A stretch of 64,000 bases of DNA, taken from positions 1,798,001-1,862,000 of the forward strand of contig NZ_CP094527.1 of assembly GCF_022811725.1 (NCBI RefSeq), in the 5' to 3' direction. Of the stretch, positions 19,205 through 27,329 are shown piece after piece; position 1 is the first letter of the stretch, and the number at the start of each line of letters is the position of its first letter. Below the pieces are notes generated by a model. That model was given only the letters and a program-made list of their open reading frames with translations, had not been told where the DNA came from and searched no databases. Position numbers and translations under genes: made by a program. Source of the stretch: Mucilaginibacter sp. SMC90. GTDB taxonomy: Bacteria; Bacteroidota; Bacteroidia; Sphingobacteriales; Sphingobacteriaceae.

Positions 19205-20641
19205 ATGAAATTTAAATCGATAGCTATATTGGCGCTCATAACGGTACTTTATACTTCATGTAAAAAAGACCTGGGCAATTATGTATACTCGCCACCTTCT
19301 GAACCGGTAGTTGCCGGTATTAATAACGCCACAATTGCAGCCCTGTTGGGTGATACCCTTATTATAAACCCCAAAGTTACTCTTGCCGGTGCCGATCCGC
19401 TTAAGGATCTTGATTTTGAATGGCATATCACAGTTCAGGAGGAGCTCCGGGAAGCGGTTTACAAAGGTTACCCGCTTAAAATGGTTTACAATTTAGGCCC
19501 TGGCGATCGTGCCTGCAAGCTTATAATTACTGATAAGCGGAATGGGTTGTTTTACAATTTTCCTTTCAAAATAGAGGGTACAACCCAGTTTTCGGCGGGT
19601 AGTATAGTGTTGAGTAATGATAACGGGGTTACTAAACTGTCATTTGTAAAACCCGATAAAACGATATTGGGTGATATCTATAAAGCGCTTAACAAGGATG
19701 ACCTGCCTATCAATCCGGTTGAACTGTATTACTCAAAACCACTGACTTACCAACCCAATACCAAAGAGGAATACTGGGTATTAAGTAATGATCCTAATAA
19801 AAGCGGGGTAGTGCTTGATGCCAGTACATTATTGAAGCGGACAGATTTTTCAGCACAATTCTTCTCGCCACCTGCAGTGGTCAGCGCAGGATATCTTGAA
19901 CCGTTTTTGGGCCCGGTACAAATGGGGACAATACCAACAGGCGTAATTAACGGTAAGCTATACGTTGGTGTTTCATCAACGGCCCCGTTTGCTGATGACT
20001 ACGGTAAGTTTGCAAATGCGCAAGCCGGCGACTATACGATGTCGAAATATTTTACGCATGGCAGCTCGTTTTTTATTGGTTACGATCTTAAGGGAAAAGT
20101 ATTTATCACATTTGGTGCCGATGGTACTTACTCGGGTACTAACTACAAAACTGATACTGCAAGCACCGGTTTTGATCCCAAAAATGTAGGGTACGATAAT
20201 CTTTTGTTCATGAAACCTGTAGAGGGCGGCGCATCTTATGCTTTCTTTAAAACGGCAACAGGCACCATAACCGAACTGAGTTTCAGCTATCCTATGGGGG
20301 GCGACAGAACCTTTAGGGGTTTGGGTAAACGCACATTTAAAGGCAGCGCCTTAGTTGATGACGATACCAAATGGGTGGTTAATAGCTTGAACGTGTTCTA
20401 TTTTTCATCAAAAGGAAAAATATACCGCTATAATCCTATAAACGAAGATATAAGACAGCTTGATGCAGATTTTGGCGGCAAAAAAATATCGATGATCAAG
20501 ATCAGTTTGGATGATAATACGCTTACCGTTGGTGCAAGCGGAGCCGTTTATACCCTTGATGTGAGCGTTTCCAAAACGGGCAATATCACCAAAACAATAA
20601 GTGGAATACCCGGCGAACCAATTGACATTGTGAGCAGATAA
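19205..20641 (+). CDS. PKD-like surface lipoprotein
   Basis: A 478-residue lipoprotein (LYTSC lipobox, lipidated C19). Residues 30-130 have the shape of a PKD-like beta-sandwich (LIINPKVTLAGADPLKDL, then a WHITV strand). The rest has repeated strand-turn segments with FFIGYD and YYSKPL that may form a propeller. PKD-like family genes regularly follow DUF4843 genes in FecR-controlled SusC/SusD operons. It is likely to capture substrate on the surface. No catalytic motif is seen. Confidence 0.75.
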   Translation: MKFKSIAILALITVLYTSCKKDLGNYVYSPPSEPVVAGINNATIAALLGDTLIINPKVTLAGADPLKDLDFEWHITVQEELREAVYKGYPLKMVYNLGPGDRACKLIITDKRNGLFYNFPFKIEGTTQFSAGSIVLSNDNGVTKLSFVKPDKTILGDIYKALNKDDLPINPVELYYSKPLTYQPNTKEEYWVLSNDPNKSGVVLDASTLLKRTDFSAQFFSPPAVVSAGYLEPFLGPVQMGTIPTGVINGKLYVGVSSTAPFADDYGKFANAQAGDYTMSKYFTHGSSFFIGYDLKGKVFITFGADGTYSGTNYKTDTASTGFDPKNVGYDNLLFMKPVEGGASYAFFKTATGTITELSFSYPMGGDRTFRGLGKRTFKGSALVDDDTKWVVNSLNVFYFSSKGKIYRYNPINEDIRQLDADFGGKKISMIKISLDDNTLTVGASGAVYTLDVSVSKTGNITKTISGIPGEPIDIVSR

Positions 20642-20663
20642 AAAATTAACCTATCAAAACTGT

Positions 20664-21416
20664 ATGAAAAAAGTGAATAACTGCATGAAAGTTTTTATGC
20701 TGATGGCCACAACCATGGTTTTAACCAGCGCCTGCTATAAAAATAAACTGGCTGAAGATCAGGGCCAACCGCAGGTTAAGCCGGTTTTTCATGATTACCT
20801 GTCGCAGGATTCGGTAACCAAAGGGCCGTATACCCTGATATTTACTAACTACTCGCCTGATTTTGCTACCGATGCGGGAAATAAAGTTAAAGAAAGGATG
20901 ATGGATGCATTTTTTAAGGTTTATCCTGAAGAAGCATCAATTTATAATCCCCAAACAGCTAAAAAGGTTCATTTCAACATTGATCCGTCCTATACCGGTG
21001 CAGCCGAAACAGCAAATGCCATCACCCGTTTTAACCCAAAATTGATGCTTGCTATTCCTACTGATGTGGATGTGGTTACCCATGAAGTAATGCACATTGT
21101 ACAATCCTATAACGGCAATAATCCTGCCTGGCTGGTTGAGGGAATAGCCGACTATGCCCGCTATACGCTTGGGGTTGATAACGCTGCTGCCGGCTGGTAC
21201 TTGCCCGAATATAGTGCAGATCAAAACTATACCGGTAGTTATAAAGTAACAGCCCGCTTTTTAGCTTGGCTTGATAAGCATGTTAAGGCCGGGATAGTAA
21301 AGCAACTGGATGCTGCCTGCCGCGATAATACCTATTCAGAACAAACCTGGAAAACATTGACCGGCAAAACGGTTGATGACCTTTGGGCTGCTTATAGTAA
21401 TAATCCGGCCCTTTAA
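20664..21416 (+). CDS. BSP-family zinc metallopeptidase, lipoprotein
   Basis: A 250-residue protein related to plant basic secretory proteins, presumed peptidases. The zinc site is HEVMH (140-144), followed by WLVEGIADYARY (157-168) that supplies the third ligand. The lipobox is TSAC with C24. It lies in the SusC/SusD operon 22 bases after the PKD-like gene and is the only obvious hydrolase there, which points to a protein or glycoprotein substrate. The start at 20664 has an alternative ATG at residue 8; either leaves a usable signal peptide. Confidence 0.82.
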   Translation: MKKVNNCMKVFMLMATTMVLTSACYKNKLAEDQGQPQVKPVFHDYLSQDSVTKGPYTLIFTNYSPDFATDAGNKVKERMMDAFFKVYPEEASIYNPQTAKKVHFNIDPSYTGAAETANAITRFNPKLMLAIPTDVDVVTHEVMHIVQSYNGNNPAWLVEGIADYARYTLGVDNAAAGWYLPEYSADQNYTGSYKVTARFLAWLDKHVKAGIVKQLDAACRDNTYSEQTWKTLTGKTVDDLWAAYSNNPAL

Positions 21417-21487
21417 TATCAGCGCCCGGAGCGGTCCTGGCTCCGGGTATAATTCGGTTAAGTGCTTTAAAGCTCAAAAAATAGAAA

Positions 21488-21718
21488 ATGAAACTAAAAT
21501 TATCAATGCTGACTTTGCTGTTGCCGTTCGCAGCATCAGCTCAGAAAATCAGCTTTTGCGTTGCCGGCCATATAGGTAAGCTGTACAAACCCGGCAAAGT
21601 ATGTATTGATTACACGGATAATGGCACAAGCCATGAATACTCATGTGTGGTGAACATCATTGGCAATACCCTGTGTTATGAATCCCTGAACATCAAACTT
21701 GCTGAAATTTTTAATTAA
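21488..21718 (+). CDS. Small secreted four-cysteine protein, unknown function
   Basis: 76 residues: a signal peptide (1-18, cleaved after ASA) and a short mature part with four cysteines (C24, C39, C53, C63), enough for two disulfides. I do not recognise the family. It is co-directional, 71 bases after the peptidase gene and 6 bases before the DsbD-alpha-like gene, so the reading frame is plausibly real. Position suggests it is a substrate or partner of the redox proteins that follow. It could also be a bacteriocin-like or structural peptide; nothing supports that directly. Confidence 0.55.
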   Translation: MKLKLSMLTLLLPFAASAQKISFCVAGHIGKLYKPGKVCIDYTDNGTSHEYSCVVNIIGNTLCYESLNIKLAEIFN

Positions 21719-21724
21719 GTGGAT

Positions 21725-23602
21725 ATGAAGAAGATTACTTTGACCTTGCTGCTTTTTTGTGCGTTTAGCGCAGTAACATTTGGCGGTGTAGTAACAAACG
21801 GAGCTGGTAAAATAGCGCTCCACGTTTTATACGTAGGCTATGATCCGGCAAAACCTAAGCCGGAACACGTAAACTATTACAGTACGGCAGCCGCTGCCAT
21901 TGACGATGCCTGGAAAACCCGCATGGCCGATTTTAAGGCATTTTTAGAGCAAAGATTTGAAAAGGCGGATGTTGTGGATGTAAGGGATTACGATGCTGTT
22001 ATGTCTGAAAAGGTAGATGTTACCATTCTCGATGCTGGGCCTGTAAAATTGCCTGCCGGCTTTGACCGCCCAATGATCCTGATGCACGAGATGGCCCCTA
22101 ATGTAGGTTTGCCTATAGGCCTTAAGTTTGATTGGTATTGCCAGTGTTTGGAGGATGACGCGCTGAACATTAAAACAAGTCATGCCATATTTAATACGCC
22201 AGTAAAAGTTAAGCTAACGTTGGTTAACAGGCCTACACCCGGATCGTTTTTTAATGGTTATCAGGGAGCAACCACGCCAAAGGAGCTGCCTATGTGGAAG
22301 GTGATTAAAGAGGATCCCGCTGCAAAAGATAAGTATATTATAGGCATGGTAGCCCACGGCGAGGGTTTTAATGATTCGCCGGATGCCGAGGCTATAAGCG
22401 GTGGTGTTTGTTTAAAAAACGCCGAAGCGGTGGCTTTGGGTCGCCAGGGTAATTATTTTATGTGGGGGTTTTCAGGCTCACCTAACCACATGACTGATGA
22501 GGCTAAGGATGTTTTGGTGAACACTGTTTGCTACATCAAAAAATTTGATCATCAGAAACCTATCATGAAAAAGGTGCAGATCGAGAACCGTGAATGGGTA
22601 AATGAGATGATCTACCGCACCGATAAAACTTTGTATGAACAGGCGCTCATATCGCGCAGGGAAGGAAATATTCGCCTGCAAAAAATGCAGCAGGAGCTTA
22701 AAGACCGCAAGGCTAAAGGAGAGGATATTGGCCGTGGAAACGAAATGTTTTTGAAAATGCCGGTTACCAACGATACGCAAAGCTTTGACGATTATCTGAA
22801 AGGCTGGGCCGGTAGTGGTATGTATGATATGTTTGGAACCAATACGGCAGCTTACCATAAATATTACCTTGCCAACCTTGAATACTTCTATCCGCTGGAT
22901 GCATACTCGTTACAGGTTGATGAAGATGCCAAAAAGCTGGGGATCTCTAACCGTAAAGTTGAGTTACTTGAAAAATGTATCAAAATGCTCGAAAAGGGGG
23001 AGGAGACAGTATTGGCCCAAAGAGTACTGGAAAGATATACCAGCGAGAAATTTTTATCGGCTAAGGAATGGCGCGATTGGTTCATCAAAAACAAGGCTAA
23101 TCTTTATTATACTGAATCGGGCGGTTTCAAATTTATGGTGAATACTTATAAAACCGAAACAGCGGCGATAGCCCCGGCAGCATCCGGCGGGATCAAAACA
23201 GCAAATACGGCTATACCAACTCTTTCCGATCCTGTAGCGATCAGCGCTAAGCTGATTGATGGCGCGGCCGGGAAAAAGGAAGTGGTGATTGATGCTGCTA
23301 TTTTAAACGGATGGCATATATACGCTTATGTACCTAAAGATAGCCCGTTTATACCAACCCAGGCAGTTATTGAGTTACCAACCGGTTTAACAAACAGCGA
23401 CTGGCAAAGTTCGGCAGGTATACCGTTTACCGGGGGCGAAGGCATGTTTGTATGGGAAAACAAAGCCACTTTCAAAACCGAGATAGATGCGGCCTCGCTA
23501 AAACCGGGCATGGTGATTAAATGCGGCCTTTATTACCAGGTTTGTGACAATAACAAATGCTTTCCGCCAAAAAGGAAACTGGTTGAACTGCAGGTTCTAT
23601 AG
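21725..23602 (+). CDS. Secreted protein with C-terminal DsbD-alpha-like domain
   Basis: A 625-residue exported protein. The start is the ATG at 21725; the GTG two codons earlier is unlikely. After a signal peptide (1-20), residues 25-290 form an alpha/beta region with FLWG-like strand FMWGFSG (about 250) that recalls ThuA/glutamine-amidotransferase-like folds. Residues 300-470 are helical. The last 120 residues match the DsbD N-terminal (DsbC-corrector) domain: GWHIYAY and, near the end, YYQVCDNNKC with C607 and C612 as a redox pair. The neighbouring TlpA gene starts 3-12 bases later, so electrons probably pass between them in the periplasm. The N-terminal function is unknown. Confidence 0.65.
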   Translation: MKKITLTLLLFCAFSAVTFGGVVTNGAGKIALHVLYVGYDPAKPKPEHVNYYSTAAAAIDDAWKTRMADFKAFLEQRFEKADVVDVRDYDAVMSEKVDVTILDAGPVKLPAGFDRPMILMHEMAPNVGLPIGLKFDWYCQCLEDDALNIKTSHAIFNTPVKVKLTLVNRPTPGSFFNGYQGATTPKELPMWKVIKEDPAAKDKYIIGMVAHGEGFNDSPDAEAISGGVCLKNAEAVALGRQGNYFMWGFSGSPNHMTDEAKDVLVNTVCYIKKFDHQKPIMKKVQIENREWVNEMIYRTDKTLYEQALISRREGNIRLQKMQQELKDRKAKGEDIGRGNEMFLKMPVTNDTQSFDDYLKGWAGSGMYDMFGTNTAAYHKYYLANLEYFYPLDAYSLQVDEDAKKLGISNRKVELLEKCIKMLEKGEETVLAQRVLERYTSEKFLSAKEWRDWFIKNKANLYYTESGGFKFMVNTYKTETAAIAPAASGGIKTANTAIPTLSDPVAISAKLIDGAAGKKEVVIDAAILNGWHIYAYVPKDSPFIPTQAVIELPTGLTNSDWQSSAGIPFTGGEGMFVWENKATFKTEIDAASLKPGMVIKCGLYYQVCDNNKCFPPKRKLVELQVL

Positions 23603-23614
23603 CGTATGGTTGTT

Positions 23615-24160
23615 ATGAAAAAAAAGATATTAATTATATGTGCAGCAGCAATGTTGAATATAGCAGCAACAAAACAAGCGTACGCCTTTGTTTCACAACT
23701 TGCAGATACGGTAGCAGTTAATCCCAATTTGGTAACCGGCAAAACGTTACCCCAATTTACGGTGCAAACCGATGCTGGCAACGCATTAAAACTATCGTCA
23801 TTAAAAGGGCGCGTGTTACTCATTGATTTCTGGGCGTCATGGTGTATGCCCTGCCGGGCGGCTATTCCCCATCTTAAAGAGTTGTACAAAAAGTATCATG
23901 CCGAAGGTTTTGAGATTTTAAGTATTTCGATAGATCAGAATAGTAAGGCCTGGAAAAACGCCATGCTTAAAGAAGGGATGCCCTGGCAGCAGGCAATTGA
24001 TAAGTACGATGAAGGTAAAGACGCTTCAGTAATAATGGAGGCTTTGTCTATCCAGTCTGTGCCATTTGCCATCGTACTTAATGCCGATGGTAAAGTTGCA
24101 CTGATCAACCCGGCAAGTGCCGATGTAGACAGGCATCTGAAAAAGGTGTTTAATAAATAA
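23615..24160 (+). CDS. TlpA-family periplasmic thioredoxin
   Basis: A 181-residue exported thioredoxin-fold oxidoreductase with signal peptide (1-24) and active site WCMPC (76-80). The cis-proline loop SVPFAIV comes later. It reduces or isomerises periplasmic disulfides. An ATG at 23606 gives three extra residues; 23615 starts directly with MKKK, the usual signal-peptide head. It closes the operon with the DsbD-alpha-like gene and is followed by a terminator 82 bases on. Its most likely partners are the two cysteine-bearing proteins immediately upstream. Confidence 0.9.
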   Translation: MKKKILIICAAAMLNIAATKQAYAFVSQLADTVAVNPNLVTGKTLPQFTVQTDAGNALKLSSLKGRVLLIDFWASWCMPCRAAIPHLKELYKKYHAEGFEILSISIDQNSKAWKNAMLKEGMPWQQAIDKYDEGKDASVIMEALSIQSVPFAIVLNADGKVALINPASADVDRHLKKVFNK

Positions 24161-24550
24161 AAGATATTAGGAGGATAGCATTTAGCGAACCTCAAAGAAG
24201 CTTTCGGGCGTTTTTATCAGTTTAGTTAAGTTAACCCGACGAGCCGGCTTATTGCCGGCTTTTCGTTTTAATAATGACGGGGAAGGTTGCACATAGCAAG
24301 CAAATTACTGGTTGATCATAATGGCTTACATCCAGATAAAGCTGTATTATTGAAATTTTAAATGCCACAGCAAGCCGGATCTGCCGATATACATCGTACT
24401 GTCGCTTGGTGAGCGCGATTTTTCAGGCCGATGCTCACCAAAATGGCAATATTCTCTCAGCAAAATAACGGAGATATTTAGCAATATACAGGAATGATAT
24501 GGAGCCATTAACAATTAATATTGCTTAAACCGATTATTAATTGCTTCATC
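24161..24550. promoter_or_regulatory. Leader and possible operator of the apiose operon
   Basis: 390 bases. After the terminator at 24242-24269 an inverted repeat, TTGGTGAGC (24406-24414) and GCTCACCAA (24433-24441), lies about 110 bases before the first apiose gene. It may be an operator or leader hairpin; there is no T-run after it. No coding frame is credible here. Confidence 0.4.
24242..24269 (+). terminator. Terminator after the TlpA gene
   Basis: A perfect 7-pair GC-rich stem (AGCCGGC with GCCGGCT, loop TTATT) is followed by TTTCGTTTT. It separates the SusC/TlpA operon from the apiose operon. Confidence 0.8.
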
Positions 24551-25369
24551 ATGATTCTTGGGATTAGCAGCTTTACTTATGGGTGGTCTGTAGGCGGCCG
24601 TTCGGAAGACGGTGCCGCTATTGTAGATGAAAATATCCTGATTGACCGGGTTTTGCAATTTGCATTGCGCTGCCTGCAGATAGGGGATAATTTGCCGTTA
24701 CATCTGTTTGATAAAGAACGGATTGGACGGTTCTGTCAAAGGCTTCGGAAAAATGATATACGTACGGAGCTGGGGGCCCGCGGACTTACCGAAGGGCATC
24801 TTGATCGGTATATCTCACTTGCCGAAAAATTGAATGCACCGTTGTTGCGGTTTGTAATTGACGCGCCTGGGTTTGAGCCGGATAGCGGCACTGTCATTGC
24901 GACCGTTAAAAACGTGGTTTCAACGCTAAAAAGTAAAGGTATAGCCCTCGGTATAGAAAACCACGATAGGTTTAAAGCACGCGAACTTGCCGGTATTATT
25001 GACGCAGTTGGGGACACCAGTGTAGGTATATGCCTCGATTGTGTCAATTCAATAGGTGCGGGCGAAGGGTTGGAGCACGTTTTGCAGGTACTTGCACCTT
25101 ACACAGTCAACCTTCACATTAAAGACTTTTTGATAAAGAGACTGCCGCATCAGATGGGCTTTACTGTTACCGGCAGCCCAGCCGGAAAAGGTATGCTGGA
25201 TGTTGACACTCTGGTAGATACGTTGAGTCGCTACAGCCTGTGCCAAAGCGCGATACTGGAACAGTGGGTAGTACCCGAAGACACAGTTAAGGCCACCATG
25301 TTAAAAGAGCAGCAATGGGCAGAAGCAGGTATTGACTTCTTAAAAAGCACAAAATATTTTTCTATATAA
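24551..25369 (+). CDS. oiaC: AP-endonuclease-2/xylose-isomerase-like TIM barrel, probable 3-oxo-isoapionate decarboxylase
   Basis: A 272-residue cytoplasmic protein of the sugar phosphate isomerase/epimerase superfamily. Metal-ligand strands are visible: GIENHD, GICLDCVNS, NLHIKDF and ILEQWV. In D-apionate pathways a member of this fold (OiaC) decarboxylates 3-oxo-isoapionate to L-erythrulose, and the next two genes match the enzymes that make that substrate, so this role is proposed. On sequence alone it could be an epimerase. The ATG at 24551 is preferred to a TTG 30 bases earlier. ApnO starts 18 bases after its stop. First gene of the seven-gene operon. Confidence 0.65.
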   Translation: MILGISSFTYGWSVGGRSEDGAAIVDENILIDRVLQFALRCLQIGDNLPLHLFDKERIGRFCQRLRKNDIRTELGARGLTEGHLDRYISLAEKLNAPLLRFVIDAPGFEPDSGTVIATVKNVVSTLKSKGIALGIENHDRFKARELAGIIDAVGDTSVGICLDCVNSIGAGEGLEHVLQVLAPYTVNLHIKDFLIKRLPHQMGFTVTGSPAGKGMLDVDTLVDTLSRYSLCQSAILEQWVVPEDTVKATMLKEQQWAEAGIDFLKSTKYFSI

Positions 25370-25387
25370 ATAAAAGCTAAATAAATT

Positions 25388-26221
25388 ATGGCATTAAAAA
25401 TTGTATTGGTTGGGGCCGGAGGTAAAATGGGGCTTCGTATTACAGATAACTTTTTAAAAAGCCCGCATTACGAGGTTATGTACCTGGAAGTAAGCCAGCA
25501 AGGTAAGGATGCGTTGGCGCAAAAAGGTATCAGCATTGCACAGCAAACAGAAGCAATACCAGAGGCTGATGCGGTGATCCTCGCACTCCCTGATATTGCC
25601 ATCGGGAAGCTGTCGGAGGAGATGATTCCGCTCATGAAGCCGGGTGCGTTAGTGCTCACACTTGACCCTGCTGCCCCTCTTGATGGTGTTATCCATCATC
25701 GCGATGATCTGGGTTATGTTATTGCACACCCATGCCATCCTTCAGTGTTTAACTGGGAACCTGCCGAGGCAGCTTTTAAAGATTTTTATGGGGGTATAAG
25801 TGCAAAGCAATCTATTGTAGTAACATTGATGGCAGGCGCCGAGCATTACTACAATTTGGGAGAGCAGATAGCCAAAGATATGTACCAGCCTGTTAAAGAT
25901 GCGCACCGCATTACGCTGGAGCAGATGGCTATTCTGGAGCCTGCCATGGTAGAAACCCTTGCCCAAACCTGCATGGAAGTTGTGAAAGAAGGCTATGACA
26001 AAATTATTGAGCTTGGCGTGCCCGAAGCAGCTGCTCGCGACTTTGTATTAGGGCACCTGCGTATACAAATAGCTGTATTATTTAAGGAAGTAAACGGCAC
26101 TTTTTCTGATGCTGCTTACAAAATAAGCAAACGTGCCAGACCTATCCTTTTTAAGGAAGGTTGGGAACGGATATTTGACATGGATGATATAAAACAGCAA
26201 GTGCGGGACATCACAAATTAA
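25388..26221 (+). CDS. apnO: Phosphogluconate-dehydrogenase-like oxidoreductase, probable D-apionate oxidoisomerase
   Basis: A 277-residue NAD(P)-binding protein with a Rossmann motif GAGGKMG (9-15). A helical C-terminal domain of the PGDH_C type holds the conserved AHPCHPSVFN just after the Rossmann half. This architecture is that of ApnO, which oxidises D-apionate with a rearrangement to 3-oxo-isoapionate. The call rests on fold plus context: oiaC-like before it, an apiose-dehydrogenase-like gene 69 bases after it, and an ApnL-like lactonase in the same operon. Taken alone it could be another beta-hydroxyacid dehydrogenase. Full length, no anomalies. Confidence 0.72.
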   Translation: MALKIVLVGAGGKMGLRITDNFLKSPHYEVMYLEVSQQGKDALAQKGISIAQQTEAIPEADAVILALPDIAIGKLSEEMIPLMKPGALVLTLDPAAPLDGVIHHRDDLGYVIAHPCHPSVFNWEPAEAAFKDFYGGISAKQSIVVTLMAGAEHYYNLGEQIAKDMYQPVKDAHRITLEQMAILEPAMVETLAQTCMEVVKEGYDKIIELGVPEAAARDFVLGHLRIQIAVLFKEVNGTFSDAAYKISKRARPILFKEGWERIFDMDDIKQQVRDITN

Positions 26222-26290
26222 TTGGTTAAACAAATATATTTCAATTTACATCATAAGTTCTAACTTGCAAAAAAGCCTTGTTTATCCCTC

Positions 26291-27328
26291 ATGAAGAAAT
26301 TTAAATTTGCTGTTATCGGCACGGGTTTTTGGGCCAATTATCAGATACCCGCATGGCTGGAACTTGACAATGTTGAGCTTGTGGCGGTTTATAACCGTAC
26401 GCAGGCTAAAGCAGAAGCACTGGCACAAAAGTATGGCATCCCATCTGTATATGATAGTGTAGAGCAATTGCTTGAGCAGGAAGAGCTTGATTTTGTAGAT
26501 ATCATCACCGATGTAGATACACATGCTATTTTTACTACCCTGGCAGCCAGTAAAGGGGTAGCGGTGATTTGCCAGAAACCCATGGCACCTGCATTGGATA
26601 CCGCCGGTAAAATGGTCAAGGTATGTGAAGCTGCCGGGGTACCATTATTTATTCATGAAAACTGGCGCTGGCAAACTCCTTTACGCAAATTAAAATCGTT
26701 ATTGAACGAAGGGATTATTGGCAAAGTATTTAAGGCCCGCGTTACTTTTTGCTCAGCGTTCCCAGTTTTTGATAACCAGCCCTTTCTTGCAGACCTGGAG
26801 CAATTTATCCTTACAGACATAGGTTCGCATATTTTAGATACCTGCCGTTTCCTTTTTGGAGAGGTGAGTACGCTTTATTGTCAAACAGCATCAATTAACC
26901 CGCTTATTAAGGGAGAGGATGTGGCTAACGTGATGATGAGTATGCAGAACGGTATTACCTGCTATGCGGAAATGTCATACGCGTCCGTTTTAGAGCATGA
27001 ATCATTTCCGCAAACCTATGTACTGGTTGAGGGGGCAGCAGGGAGCATTCAGCTAACCAGCAATTATGAGATCCGGATCACCACACGTAACGGTACAAGT
27101 TCGATAACTGCAGATCCACCTGTATATTCATGGGCCGATCCTGATTATCTGCTAATTCACTCCAGTATAGTTGATTGTAACCGTGAGATATTGGCATCAT
27201 TAACAGATGGTACGGTATCTGAAAATGCCGGTGCATCAAACTTTGAAACAGTAAAACTGGTACACGCATCTTATGCTTCTGCTAAAGAAAATAAACTGAT
27301 TGATATGCCATCATTTTACGCTGGTTGA
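26291..27328 (+). CDS. apsD: Gfo/Idh/MocA oxidoreductase, probable D-apiose dehydrogenase
   Basis: A 345-residue cytoplasmic dehydrogenase. The Rossmann half has GTGFWA (10-15) and the family lysine in QKPMAP (K96); the C-terminal half carries the substrate site with HENWRW (near 117-122) and DIGSH. In the apiose pathway a Gfo/Idh/MocA enzyme oxidises D-apiose to D-apionolactone. No signal peptide, so it acts on imported sugar. The ABC ATPase gene begins one base after its stop codon (TGATATG), which indicates translational coupling. Family certain; substrate by context. Confidence 0.78.
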   Translation: MKKFKFAVIGTGFWANYQIPAWLELDNVELVAVYNRTQAKAEALAQKYGIPSVYDSVEQLLEQEELDFVDIITDVDTHAIFTTLAASKGVAVICQKPMAPALDTAGKMVKVCEAAGVPLFIHENWRWQTPLRKLKSLLNEGIIGKVFKARVTFCSAFPVFDNQPFLADLEQFILTDIGSHILDTCRFLFGEVSTLYCQTASINPLIKGEDVANVMMSMQNGITCYAEMSYASVLEHESFPQTYVLVEGAAGSIQLTSNYEIRITTRNGTSSITADPPVYSWADPDYLLIHSSIVDCNREILASLTDGTVSENAGASNFETVKLVHASYASAKENKLIDMPSFYAG

Positions 27329-27329
27329 T

